From Amblyomma americanum (Eukaryota > Arthropoda > Arachnida > Ixodida > Ixodidae): 64,000 nt of DNA. The stretch spans positions 56,730,368 through 56,794,367 of the forward strand of contig NC_135505.1 of NCBI RefSeq assembly GCF_052857255.1, read 5' to 3'. Positions 11,996 through 20,733 of this stretch are shown here, one piece after another. Within the stretch, counting starts at the first letter, position 1. Each line of letters begins with the position of its first letter. Position numbers and translations under genes: made by a program. The notes beneath the pieces were generated by a model that did not search any database, had not been told where the DNA came from, and saw only the letters and a list, made by a program, of their open reading frames with translations.

Positions 11996-12821
11996 TAGTT
12001 ATGTTTGCACCATACGATCTGACGATCGGTTTCTTGTTCTCTTGCCGTACCCACGGACATGTCTGAACTGTGCCTATAGCTGCTATTGTTCATGTATGCT
12101 GCTAATTTGTAGAGATACAGAGATGAATCCAGGTCCAACAGTTGATGAAATATTTCAGACACTCATTGAGGGGCAGAAAGACATTAGGCTTCGTTTAGAG
12201 GCTACAGAAAGAGCACTGGGCAACTTTGGTGATCGCCTAAGTAACATAGAGGCAAACGTAAAAGAGCTGCGGATGAAAACAGATGAAATTGAAAACATAA
12301 GCACAGCTTTGAATGGTGTGCAGGATGCACTTGCACGGCATCAAGCCAGGCTTGAAGATCTAGAAGATACAAGTCGGAGGTCAAATTTGATTGTTTTTGG
12401 CGTACAGGAAGATCCTATTGAATCAGAGTCGGATTTGCGCAGGAAAGTTATAGATGATGTTTTGTCCGCTAAATTGGGAGTGAAGTCTTCATCTGTAGCT
12501 CGAATTCATAGAATGGGGAAAAGTTCTTCTAATCGCCCTGTCATAATGTACTTTCAGGACTATAGGGAAAAGCAAGCAGTCTGGAGCAATGTGTCTAAAC
12601 TAAAAGGAGAAAACATTAGAATCGATAATGACTACTGCGCGGAAACGTTGTGCAAACGCAAGAATCTTTGGCAAAGTGCAAAACTTGAAAAAAAGGCTGG
12701 AAGTAAGGTTTCCTTGATTTATGACAAGTTGAAGGTTGATGGGCGGTTCTATAAATGGGATGCTGTTCTAAACTCTAGGAGATTGATAGAACGCAACACC
12801 ACATCTTTATCTGAAAGTTAA
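9810..12821 (+). CDS. LINE ORF1: repeat-encoded leader, 2A-like motif, coiled coil and RRM-like protein
   Basis: The frame is open from upstream of the array to TAA at 12819-12821; 9810 is the first ATG inside the first monomer. Each monomer would encode 90 residues beginning soon after the ATG with a hydrophobic, signal-peptide-like stretch (MQRLFLVQVLLLSS). After the partial ninth unit comes a Cys-rich stretch, then MLLICRDTEMNPGP, a 2A-like motif. Skipping there would release a 228-residue protein starting at Pro (12135). That part has a coiled coil (about 12150-12400), then an RRM-like region (RRSNLIVFGVQED, later DKLKVDGRFYKWDAV), as in ORF1 RNA-binding chaperones of CR1/L2/L1-type LINEs. 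The start is uncertain: transcripts from the last initiator (11931) lack the ATG at +40, which is GTG there, and could begin at ATG 12096. Confidence 0.75.
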   Translation: MQRLFLVQVLLLSSTHAPSQTIAKLHQVSTEELVIKDNTSGSTVAVGTPQVHGYRTLSTVTSSTLGPINSAPHPSVFSGCGESAASKVLNMQRLFLVQVLLLSSTQAPSQTIAKLHQVSTEELVIKDNTSGSTVAVGTPQVHGYRTLSTVTSSTLGPINSAPHPSVFSGCGESAASKVLNMQRLFLVQVLLLSSTHAPSQTIAKLHQVSTEELVIKGNTSGSTVAVGTPQVHGYRTLSTVTSSTLGPLNSAPHPSVFSGCGESAASKVLNMQRLFLVQVLLLSNTHAHSQTIAKLHQVSTEELVIKDNTSGSTVTVGSPQVHGYRTLSTVTSSTFDPINSAPHPSVFSGCGESAASKVLNMQRLFLVQVLLLSSTHAPSQTIAKLHQVSTEELVIKDNTSGSTVAVGTPQVHGYRTLSTVTSSTLGPINSAPHPSVFSGCGESAASKVLNMQRLFLVQVLLLSSTHAPSQTIAKLHQVSTEELVIKDSTWGSTVAVGTPQVHGYRTLSTVPSSTLGPINSAPHPSVFSGCGESAASKVLNMQRLFLAQVLLLSSTHAPSQTIANLHQVSTEELVIKDNTSGSTVAVGTPQVHGYRTLSTVTSSTLGPINSAPHPSVFSGCGESAASKVLNMQRLFLVVVLMLSCTYAPSQTIAKLHQVSTEELVIKDNTSGSTVAVGTPQVHGYRTLSTETSSTLGLINSAPHTSVFSGCGESAASKVLNVQRLFLVQVSYVCTIRSDDRFLVLLPYPRTCLNCAYSCYCSCMLLICRDTEMNPGPTVDEIFQTLIEGQKDIRLRLEATERALGNFGDRLSNIEANVKELRMKTDEIENISTALNGVQDALARHQARLEDLEDTSRRSNLIVFGVQEDPIESESDLRRKVIDDVLSAKLGVKSSSVARIHRMGKSSSNRPVIMYFQDYREKQAVWSNVSKLKGENIRIDNDYCAETLCKRKNLWQSAKLEKKAGSKVSLIYDKLKVDGRFYKWDAVLNSRRLIERNTTSLSES
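9988..10043 (+). promoter_or_regulatory. Monomer promoter: CRE, TATA box and initiator (repeated every 270 bp)
   Basis: In the first unit TGACGTCA lies at 9988-9995, TATAAA at 10010-10015 and TCAGT at 10039-10043, putting the A of the initiator at 10041 and the TATA start at -31. The same trio recurs at +270 steps up to TATAAA 11900-11905 and initiator A 11931. By eye TATAAA is kept in seven of eight units (the third reads CTAAAT) and the perfect CRE in six of eight (changed in the sixth and eighth). TCAGT is the arthropod initiator consensus. An ATG lies at +40 (10080-10082 for this unit). Spacing and co-occurrence fit a Pol II core promoter; activity is inferred. Confidence 0.72.
12096..12137 (+). 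other. 2A-like ribosome-skipping motif (DTEMNPGP)
   Basis: Codons 12114-12137 read D-T-E-M-N-P-G-P, matching the D-x-E-x-N-P-G-P consensus at which ribosomes skip the Gly-Pro bond. The residues just before are hydrophobic (MLLIC), as in other 2A-like sequences. 2A-like motifs are known in the N-terminal region of ORF1 or ORF2 of several LINE clades. The predicted break lies between Gly (12132-12134) and Pro (12135-12137). A decayed relative occupies the same ORF1 position in the next LINE at 15849-15872. Confidence 0.8.
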
Positions 12822-15551
12822 TGGCCAGATACGTCCGATGTGCGGTTAGTTTCTCTCAATGCTATAGGCGTCGTAAACAAAACAGAAAAACGGGAAGAAT
12901 GTGTGTTCTCTTTAGATCCGCACGTGGGCATCATAACTGAAACCTGGCTACATGAGCAAATCAGTGACGATGACATCGTCCCACCAGGTTATCGGTTATA
13001 TCGGCGGGACCGAGGATCTAGAGCGGGTGGTGTTGCTGTTGTTGTTAAATCCTGTGTCGATGTTGACGTCGAAAGCCAGATTGCTGAGCATGAAAGTCTT
13101 TTTTTAAAAATCAAAGTAAAGGAAACAGCGTTTCATTTGTGTGCGGTTTATCGTGCCCCAGATGCTGATGAAAGCTTCTTGAGTAAATTGTATGATCGAT
13201 TGTTGTTACGAAACAAGAATGTGATGGTAACGGGTGACTTTAATTTGCCTTTACTGAATTGGAACAATCTGTCTTTTGGATTATCGCAAACGAGCGATAT
13301 TATCCTTGATGTTATGCTTGCTCTTGGTCTTGATCAAATAATTACTGAATGTACTCGCGAAACATCAATTCTTGACCTGCTGTTCATTAGCGAAATATTT
13401 AAAGAAGGAACGGTTACAATTGAACCCGGTATATCTGACCATAAGTTAGTTTTTTTTTCCTGGAAAGTTGAAAAATCAAAAACACACGCGCTCGATATTG
13501 CTACAGTTAAGGAATTTAGTCGAGCTGACGATGTGGCGATTATTGACTATATTGAAGAAAATCTTGTGATTACATGTGATGTGGAAAGCTCTTGGCAACG
13601 GTTCGCTAATGTGCTTAGGCATTGTAATAAAGATTACGTTCCAGACAGAAAAACATTTAAAAAGCGGAAACATCCATGGATTACTCGTGAAATTATACAC
13701 ATTAAGCGTAGACTTAAGAGATATCGTAAAAAGCATGGGACGTCAACGCCGCTGTTTAAAGACATCAAACATGACCTGTTATCAAAAGTGAGCAGCGCCA
13801 GGACTAAATATTTTTCGCACACTTTAGCAGAGTTTCTAAAGTCTGATCCGCAGAAATTTTGGCGGCACTTGAGAAGACCCAAAGATGCACTTACCAAAAT
13901 AAAAGTTAGAGACAAGATTATCACGGACGCTGCCGAAATAGCTGAGAATTTTAACCAGTATTTCCAAGAGGTGTTTTCAGAATTAGATGAATATAAAATA
14001 AAAGCAGCGGCTGCACCAGAGGAGGGCATTGAAGTGACTCGTGAGGGTGTCCTGGCGATGCTCTTGAAACTGGACACTAAAAAATCCGCTGGACCCGATG
14101 GTCTTCCGAATGTATTTTTGAGGCGATACGCAGAACAAATATCAGGTTGCCTAACAGACATTTTTAAACTATCATTAGCATGCGGAAAACTTCCTTCAGA
14201 TTGGAAAATAGCACGTATGGTTCCTGGATATAAAAAAGGTGATCGACTGTCAGTTTCAAATTATCGGCCTGTTTCCATAACATGCAGTTGCTGTAAGATG
14301 TTGGAGCACATTGTAGCCGGCTACCTGCGAAAGTTCCTGAGCGATCATAATCTTCTGTCTGATTGTCAACACGGGTTTAGGCAGGGCTTATCTACTGTTA
14401 CTCAGACTGTTCTGGCTGTGCACGACTTTGCGCGGGTGCTTGATATGTCCGGGCAAACGGACGTGGTTTTCTTTGATTTTAGCAAGGCCTTTGATAAGGT
14501 GCCACATGGTAAACTTCTCTATAAGATGGAATGTATGGGTGTGCCTTTTTTTATCATTCGGTTGGTTCAAGCATACCTTACAGACAGACGGCAATATGTA
14601 GAAATAGTAGAAATTAATAAGACCGCTTCAAGTGTTGTTAATGTGCAATCAGGAGTCCCCCAAGGAAGTGTGCTTGGGCCATTGTTGTTTTTAATATATG
14701 TTAATGATTTAGTTGCGGCCGTACCTGAAGATGTTTCTGTTAAGTTATTTGCCGACGACTGTGTTGTGTTTAAACAAATTTCATCCGAATATGACCTCAG
14801 CTATGTACAAAAAGCAGTTTTTGCCATTGAAGAATGATGTCTTAAATTGGATATGGAACTTAATAGTGAAAAAACTGTTGTCTTACGCATAACTAGAAAA
14901 AAGTCTCCAAGTTTGCTGCCTTACCTTATTCGCGGTAATAGGATTTTGGAAGTTGAGCAATATAAATATTTAGGTATAACACTTGACAGTAAGTTAAAAT
15001 GGTCGTCACACATTACTAATATTTCTACAGCCGCATTGAGAAAGCTATGGGTTTTACGAAGAAAGCTAAAAACTGCCCCAGCACACATGAAAAAATTGGC
15101 TTACGAAACTTGTGTGCGGTCTTTACTTGTATATGCGTCAGTCGCTTGGGACCCGTACACGAAAAAGGACATAATGGTCCTTGAAAAAGTAAATAGGAAA
15201 GCGGTTAGGTTTATATACGGAAAATACAAAAGGGAAGACTCTCCATCGCAGTTAATGATGTCAAATAACATTCCTACACTAGAAGTCCGCCGAAAGATTA
15301 ATAGATTGGTATTCTTGTTTAATAGTTTAACAGGTAAAAATAAACTGAAGCTTCCGGAGTGCATTAAGCGTCCTCTAGTGAGAAGGACTCGGAACGTTCT
15401 TGAACATTCACTTACTCCCCTTTTCGCCAAAACTAACAGTTTTAAATACAGTTTTTCCCCTAGAACAGTGCAAGATTGGAATTCGTTACCGGAATCTGTT
15501 TTTTCCTCGCAAAATTTTTCTGATGCGTTAAATAGTCTATTTACCTGCTAA
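12822..15551 (+). CDS. LINE ORF2: APE endonuclease and reverse transcriptase, one internal UGA
   Basis: This frame follows the ORF1 stop with no intervening bases and in the same frame; endonuclease similarity starts by 12840 (a GTG). The endonuclease is seen as ETWL, GDFNLPLLNW and SDHKLVFF (about residues 35-205). The RT has SAGPDGLPNVFL, DFSKAFDKVPHG, SGVPQGSVLGPLL and the active site LFADDCVVF. A UGA at 14835-14837 replaces what is normally a conserved Trp (EE-W-CLKLDMELN in relatives), then the frame continues unbroken to TAA at 15551, with the thumb region (YLGITLDSKLKW) and C-terminal domain. Total length is about 909 codons, normal for CR1/L2-group ORF2. No ATG occurs before about residue 130. 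Apart from the UGA it looks intact. Confidence 0.85.
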
Positions 15552-15797
15552 TATTGATTATATGTATGTTTTGTATACGTGTGCTGCTGATATTGTATAA
15601 GTTTATTCGTTTGGTTTATTCTTTTGGTATCCGTGCGCTGCTATCATTGTATAAGTTTATTCTTTTGGTTTTATTCTTTTGGTTTCCGTGTGCTGCTAAT
15701 ATTGAATAGCTTTATTCTTTTAGTTATGTATCATTATATGTTCACTCCTGCTTGGGCCAAGCAGTGGCCTGCAGTATTATGAAATAAATAAATTTCG
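15552..15797 (+). other. LINE 3' UTR with short-repeat tail
   Basis: Three imperfect copies of a T-rich segment (TTTATTCTTTTGGTT plus CGTGTGCTGCT) occur between 15570 and 15730, followed by a possible hairpin (CTTGGGCCAAG) near 15752 and a GAAATAAATAAA tail. The arrangement is typical of the RT-recognised 3' end of CR1/L2-group LINEs. Confidence 0.6.
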
Positions 15798-15818
15798 CTT
15801 TTACGTAGCCCGGCATGT

Positions 15819-16290
15819 TACATGTTAACTTTGCTGCTCTGTGGCGGAGATGTCGAGTCTAACCCAGGTTCATCCACTGAGCAAATTCATGAGCTGCTGA
15901 ATGATCAAAGTGCAATACTTTCCAAGTTATAGCAGCTGACCGTAGACGTGTCTGACATGAAAGCTCGGCTTATTTCTTTGGAAACTAAGCTGCAGAAGAT
16001 TGATACCATCGAAGCAGCCTTAACTAGTGTTGAAGATCAGCAACCACACAATCATGAAATGTTGAAAGGAATCGCGAAAAAATAGATGACTTTGAAAACC
16101 GTGAAAGGCGCAATAATTTGATCTTTTACGGCGTAACTGATTCTCATCCCAATGAGACGGCAATCACGTCTGAGGAGCTCATCATATATCAGTGTACTAC
16201 GAAGCTTGAATTACCTCCGGTATCCATCGAACATGCTCACAGGCTCGGTACACACTCTGAAGATAAAATGCGGCCTATCATTGTAGATTA
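15819..16290 (+). pseudogene. Decayed LINE ORF1 with 2A-like motif (DVESNPGS)
   Basis: The frame reads MLTLLLCGGDVESNPGS, then STEQIHELL. The 2A consensus is met except that the final Pro is Ser (TCA at 15870-15872, one base from CCA), which should abolish skipping. A stop occurs at about 15930, then a coiled-coil segment (KLQKIDTIEAALTSVEDQQ) and an RRM-like start (RRNNLIFYGVTD) are recognisable. The layout equals the ORF1 of the neighbouring younger LINE. Clearly non-functional. Confidence 0.65.
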
Positions 16291-17693
16291 AGTTCTTTTA
16301 AATCACACTAGGCTGTGCTTTCAAGTGCATACAAGCTCAAGGGATCGAGCGTTGCATTCCCCGAAGATTTTCTCGTGCTGCCCGAGATAAGCGAAAGAAA
16401 CTATGGCTTTACGCCAACAAACTAAGTAAGGTGGAGTGAAACCGGTCCTGAAATACGATACGCTTCTCATGGGAAGCAGACGCTTTGAGTGGGATAGTGA
16501 AGCCGAAGCTGTACGGGAGATATGACGAAGTAGAGCGCATGCTGTGACTTGCCCTATCAGCGTGTTGTTGATCAACTGCATCAGTATCCGAAATAAAGTT
16601 CATGACTCAGTTTCCTCGTGATACCGTTCAACCGATCATTAAACTAGGCACAGAATCGTGGCTTGACTCGACCGTCCTCATTACTGATTAATTTCACAGC
16701 ACCTACCAGTGTTTTCGTAGAGAGCGCTGTACACATGGCGGAGGGGTGTTTATATTTGTTCACAACTGTATTCCATGCGCTCATCTGTAATTGTTTGATA
16801 ATGAAACTGAATTGAAACTTTGTAGAGTAAGGTTGCCGAATGGAAAAACACTGGTTCTTGAGTCATTTTATAGGCCTCCTGGTTCGTCGTTACAGCCACT
16901 GCTTGTTTTTATTTATTTTCTTGAAAAAATAAAAACGATTGTCTTGTTCCAGGAGGGGAGGGGGAATTTATCTTCCGGATATTGAATGGTAGGCTAGCGA
17001 ACCAAGAGAAACAGCGCGAGGGAGTTTATATTCAATTTTTTTTATATAATGGACCAAAATTGTTTTTCTCAGTATGTTCGTGACTCATCTCGAACTGACT
17101 GAACTGGCCATGTACTTGACCTCTTGCTTAGTAACTTGGCTGATGTCGTATGCAATATACAGGGGTTGCCAGGGCTGAGCGACCACAATATTTTTCTCGC
17201 AGATTTAACGGCTGTGTATGCGAAGGTTGCGAAAACACCTGAGAGAAAGCTTCATTGCTATAGCAGGGCGATCTAAGAGGCGAACAACGCTGCTTTAGAG
17301 ACGTACTTCCAAACTTTCGATGCCCTTGCGGATAACCTAAATATAGAACAAATATGGAATATTTTAAAACAGAAACTGTTTGATCTACGCGAACCTTTTG
17401 TACCGCCCAGAATTATGTCGTCTAGGAGAGCTTAATTTGAAAACAGCGCCGATTGTACCAGAGGTACAAGGAATCTAAGTCGTCGGATTGTTTGGCCTGA
17501 CTGATAGGAATTAAAATTGAATTCAGACAAAAATCCTGCTTTGAAAAGGCTTGTAGTTTACGCATCTAGGCAAAAGGATTGTCACGGACACCAAACAAAT
17601 TTGGGAGGTATGTGAAATGTAATGGCAAAGAAAAATAGTCTGTACCAGATTTAAGAAAGGGTGCTGAAATTATTTCTCACAGCGAGCTGAAAG

Positions 17694-18739
17694 TTGAATG
17701 TTTTAGCCGTTACTTGTTATACGTATTTATGCCGTCTAGATCACGTGACGTCTCTCTCTTTTCCGGAGGAGATTGACCGTATGCCGGAAGTCACCTTTTG
17801 CGTTAGTGGAGTCTGTAAATTTTTCAATGATGTGAATCAGGCCAAGGCGTGCGGTCCTGATGACATTCCCGCAGCACTTGTAAGCAATTGCGTGGATACG
17901 TTATGCTTTTACTTTATGCGGTTGTTCCAAACGTGCCTCAATAAAATTGTCTTGCCATGTGATTGGAAGTTAGCGCGAGTTGTTCCAATTTATAAGAATG
18001 ATGTGAGAAACTCCGTTCAGAACAACAGACCAGTTTTCTTTACTAGTGTCCCCTGTAAAACTATGCAGCATGTACTATATAGCTGCGTCATGACTCATTT
18101 AACCAAACATAATCTTTTAAGTCCTTGTCAACATGGATTCAGGAAAGGTTTATCCTGCTATACACAGTTGGTAGAGTTTACGCACGATTTCGCCTTGGCA
18201 ATTGATAAGCAACAGGTTGTTGACTGTGTTTTCCTAGATTTCCGCAAAATATTCGATGTGGTTGCGTATAGCCTCCCCCTCCCCTTATTAGAAGCTTATA
18301 AGTTTGATTTTAATATTAATAAATGGATTGCCGAATATTTGTCATTACGGAGACAGGCTGTTGTTTTGACGACGTTTTATCCCAATATACACCAGTGACT
18401 TCGGGAGTTCCCCCGGGTTCTATGCTGGGTCCACTGTTGTTTTTGTTACATATTAATGATATTTCAAGCGGTATGCGGTCTTCATTTAGAATGTTCGCTG
18501 ATGACTTTGTTTTTTATAGAGAAATTAGTCGAAATTCTAATTCACAGGTTTTGGAAGATGATTTAGATACCATAGCAGGTTGGTGTGCGCGTTGTGATAT
18601 GTCATTAAATATAAACAAAACTGTACACGTCACCTATGAAAGAAAACGCGCTTACCATCTGTTAAGTATAAAACTGATGACATTATCCTTAGGCCCAAGT
18701 AAGGAATTTAGATATCTGAGAGCCTTTTCTTACACCTGA
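17694..18739 (+). pseudogene. Decayed LINE reverse transcriptase (copy A)
   Basis: Two overlapping open stretches (17694-18398 and 18323-18739) in different frames together hold CGPDDIPAALV, NNRPVFFTSVPCKTM, CQHGFRKGLSCYTQLVEF, DCVFLDFRKIFDVV (motif A), SGVPPGSMLGPLLFLLHIND (motif B) and RMFADDFVFYR (motif C). A frameshift between 18320 and 18400 breaks the ORF. The remainder (thumb, C-terminus) continues in fragments to about 19260. The copy B equivalent is 47059-47975. Confidence 0.78.
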
Positions 18740-19389
18740 TTTACGGTGAAACAGGCACGTTAACTATATTGGAGTTAGGGTGGCATCAGTTTTGGGTTTC
18801 ATGGGGAGGAATTTCAGTCTTCTTCCAAGAAACTTAAAACCCAGCTCTACTTCAGTCATGTTCGACAAGTACTTGAGTATGCGTGTGTTTGTTGGGATCC
18901 TCACACAGCTGAGCTTATAGACAAATTAGTAAAAATCCAAAACAGGGCTGTCATTTTGTTCTTGGAAATTACAGCCGGAAACTTAGCATGACAGAAAGCA
19001 AGCATGAACTTCAATGGCAAGAGCTAAAGGATCGTAGAAGAAATGGTAGATTAAAATTTTTGCATAACATTTATTACCCTAAAAAAGGCATCAACCGCTA
19101 AATGCATATCCAGGCACCAAATTATATATCCAAGCGACTGGACCACAATTTGAAGGTGAAGGAATTTTCTTCTAGGGGTGACGTCTTGCGATATTCTTTC
19201 TTTGATGGAAATTTGCGAGCACAGTTTGCCATCAAGCACTGTGTATATTTCGATCAACAGTGCTTTTTACCATGCGTTGAGATAATATGCAAAGTGACAG
19301 TTAACGTCTGTAGCCCCCCTGCTGTAATGCCCTACGGGCAATGCAGGTATCCAATAATTAAAAAAAAAAGAATTAGATCCGCTATTCGA

Positions 19390-19641
19390 GACCGCGGCGG
19401 CTGCGTTTTTATGGAGGAAAAACGCTAAGGCGCCCGTGTGCTGTGCGATGTCAGTGCACGTTAAAGATCCCCAGGTGGTCGAAATTATTCCGGAGCCCTC
19501 CACTGCGGCACCTCTTTCTTCCTTTCTTCTTTCACTCCCTCCTTTATTCCTTCCCTTACGGCGCGGTTCAGGTGTCCAAAGAAATATGAGACAGATACTG
19601 CGCCATTTCCTTCCCCCCCCCCCCCAATAAAAAAAACAATT
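19390..19641 (+). mobile_element. Ruka-like tRNA-derived SINE, 5'-truncated (copy A only)
   Basis: It starts inside the tRNA-like head (GACCGCGGCGGCTGCG) and runs through the conserved body (TTTTTATGGAGGAAAAACGC, GTGCGATGTCAGTGCACG, GGTGGTCGAAATTATTCCGGAG, GGCGCGGTTCAGGTGTCC) to a C-run and A-rich tail. It is flanked by a perfect 13-bp target-site duplication, ATCCGCTATTCGA, at 19377-19389 and 19642-19654. Copy B has the empty site near 48960-48975, so insertion followed the duplication. Confidence 0.9.
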
Positions 19642-19654
19642 ATCCGCTATTCGA

Positions 19655-20184
19655 AGCGGTTGCAGTTCTATAATGTTTTCTTTGTCTTGTTGTAGTGAAA
19701 CTTCGTTACTGTCCAAATCTCTAGATGGACGTAAAAGAGCGGCTTCTATAACTCTACTGAGGAACTCGCTTAACGCTTCCAAATGTGGACAATTCTTGCA
19801 CACAGCTGTGGCAACAAGAATGCTGTCTAGCGGATCTCGAGATTCGACGAGCAAACGCTTCTCCTTCGTTAGAAAAAGTGATGGCAAAGAGAACGCATAA
19901 CAGATGCGGTATTTTTGCTGAGCTCCGAGCAGCCACGCCGGATATGTTTTTGTCGTAAGATTTCCTTTCTCGCTGTTCTCTTGAAATGAAAAGCTCAACT
20001 TGCTGTTAATGACATTCTCATGGACATTGCGTTTCAGAGTACTATGCTGAAACTTTCCTTCAACGACGAAGAGAGCCACACGCTTTTGGTTAAGGGCAAC
20101 CTCCATCTTTTCGACCCTGTCAAGGGCTTGCGGGAAAGCCTCGAGGGCCAGCCTTGAAGTGCGTTCGGTTTGGAAGTAGTTCAA
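19655..20184 (-). pseudogene. Unidentified protein-like remnant (copy A)
   Basis: Read from 20184 the frame gives about 175 residues of ordinary protein composition (for example KLSFSFQENSEKGN, YAFSLPSLFL, AVCKNCPHLEALSEFL) before running into the inserted SINE, which extends the open frame artificially to 19267. I do not recognise the family. The same sequence occurs in copy B (49556-48951), where one codon is a stop (CAG to TAG) and one length difference is exactly 3 bp. The frame-preserving indel weakly favours descent from a coding exon. Further exon-like stretches follow at 20473-20190 and 21136-20734 on the same strand. Confidence 0.4.
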
Positions 20185-20189
20185 AAGAG

Positions 20190-20473
20190 GCTAGGAAGAA
20201 CATGAACATATCAGAGGACATGTCCGGTGACCTTGTCCTAGCTCTTGTCTGTTTAATTTCAGCCAGCACGAAGAACAAAAAAAAGAAATTGAGCGCAGCG
20301 GAAACAAGAACCTCAGCTTGGCTTCTTTCATGATGTGAAGCATGAGCAGTGGTCAAAGATTCAAAGAGTTTATTCAGACAACGCATAGAACTGTTGCCTA
20401 GGGCGTAGACCAAAAGGCAAATGGATGCCGTACAAAGAGTCTGCGTCTTTCTTGATCCCATTCGAGAGCACAA
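20190..20473 (-). pseudogene. Unidentified exon-like remnant with hydrophobic segment (copy A)
   Basis: The minus strand reads CSRMGSRKTQTLC, then ALGNSSMRCLNKLFESLTTAHA, then a strongly hydrophobic stretch (LVSAALNFFFLFFVLAEI) that looks like a membrane segment. The copy B partner (49949-49590) is similar and reads GFLLVAAALISCFLFFVLAD in the hydrophobic part, but in a shifted frame. The family is not recognised. It may belong with the neighbouring minus-strand remnants to one multi-exon gene. Exon borders cannot be fixed by eye. Confidence 0.3.
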
Positions 20474-20733
20474 GACATTCAGCGCATAAAATAAACGCGT
20501 AGATAAATATATCGCGGTTGTGGTTCGAGTACAAGGTCTTGTACTAATAGCGATCGAACCGGGAATGGTGATATCTTTTAATTAGTTTGCATTGGCAGCG
20601 CCCACGTTCTCCACGTACCTCGTTTTGGCCGTAGAACATAATTGTGGCTAACGCTCTTAGAATAGAAGCTCTGAACTGCAGTGACGTTGCACAGTGAAAT
20701 GACACTCCAAACAACGTCCATTTCCCAAGAATT

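Larger units (their letters stand above)
9774..15797 (+). mobile_element. CR1/L2-group LINE with tandem promoter-like 5' monomers and a 2A-like motif
   Basis: The element consists of a 270-bp monomer array (9774-11995), ORF1 with a 2A-like motif, ORF2 with endonuclease and RT, a T-rich 3' UTR, and a 3' end of short repeats (GAAATAAATAAA at about 15780-15792), which is typical of CR1/L2-group tails. ORF1 is fully open. ORF2 has a single UGA. Monomers differ from each other at only a few positions, so this is a young copy. It lies directly upstream of the 5' end of a much older relative (from about 15800), and both are absent up to 17778 in duplicate copy B. The target-site duplication was not found, because the true 5' end is unclear. 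Confidence 0.82.
15798..19360 (+). mobile_element. Older CR1/L2-group LINE, heavily decayed (copy A)
   Basis: Directly after the younger LINE's tail comes a second, more degenerate element with the same plan: 2A-like motif (15849-15872), ORF1 remnant with coiled coil and NNLIFYGV (to about 16290), endonuclease remnants (16590-17250), RT (17694-18739), C-terminal pieces, and a 3' end containing CCCTACGGGCAATGCAGGTATCCAATAA near 19330-19355. Its part from 17779 onward is shared with copy B (47019-48945), showing that it predates the duplication. Numerous stops and frameshifts. Confidence 0.75.

Noticed and set aside
19267..20184. A single 305-residue minus-strand protein
   Set aside because: The last third is antisense SINE sequence inserted after the duplication. 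Only the first part is a candidate coding remnant.
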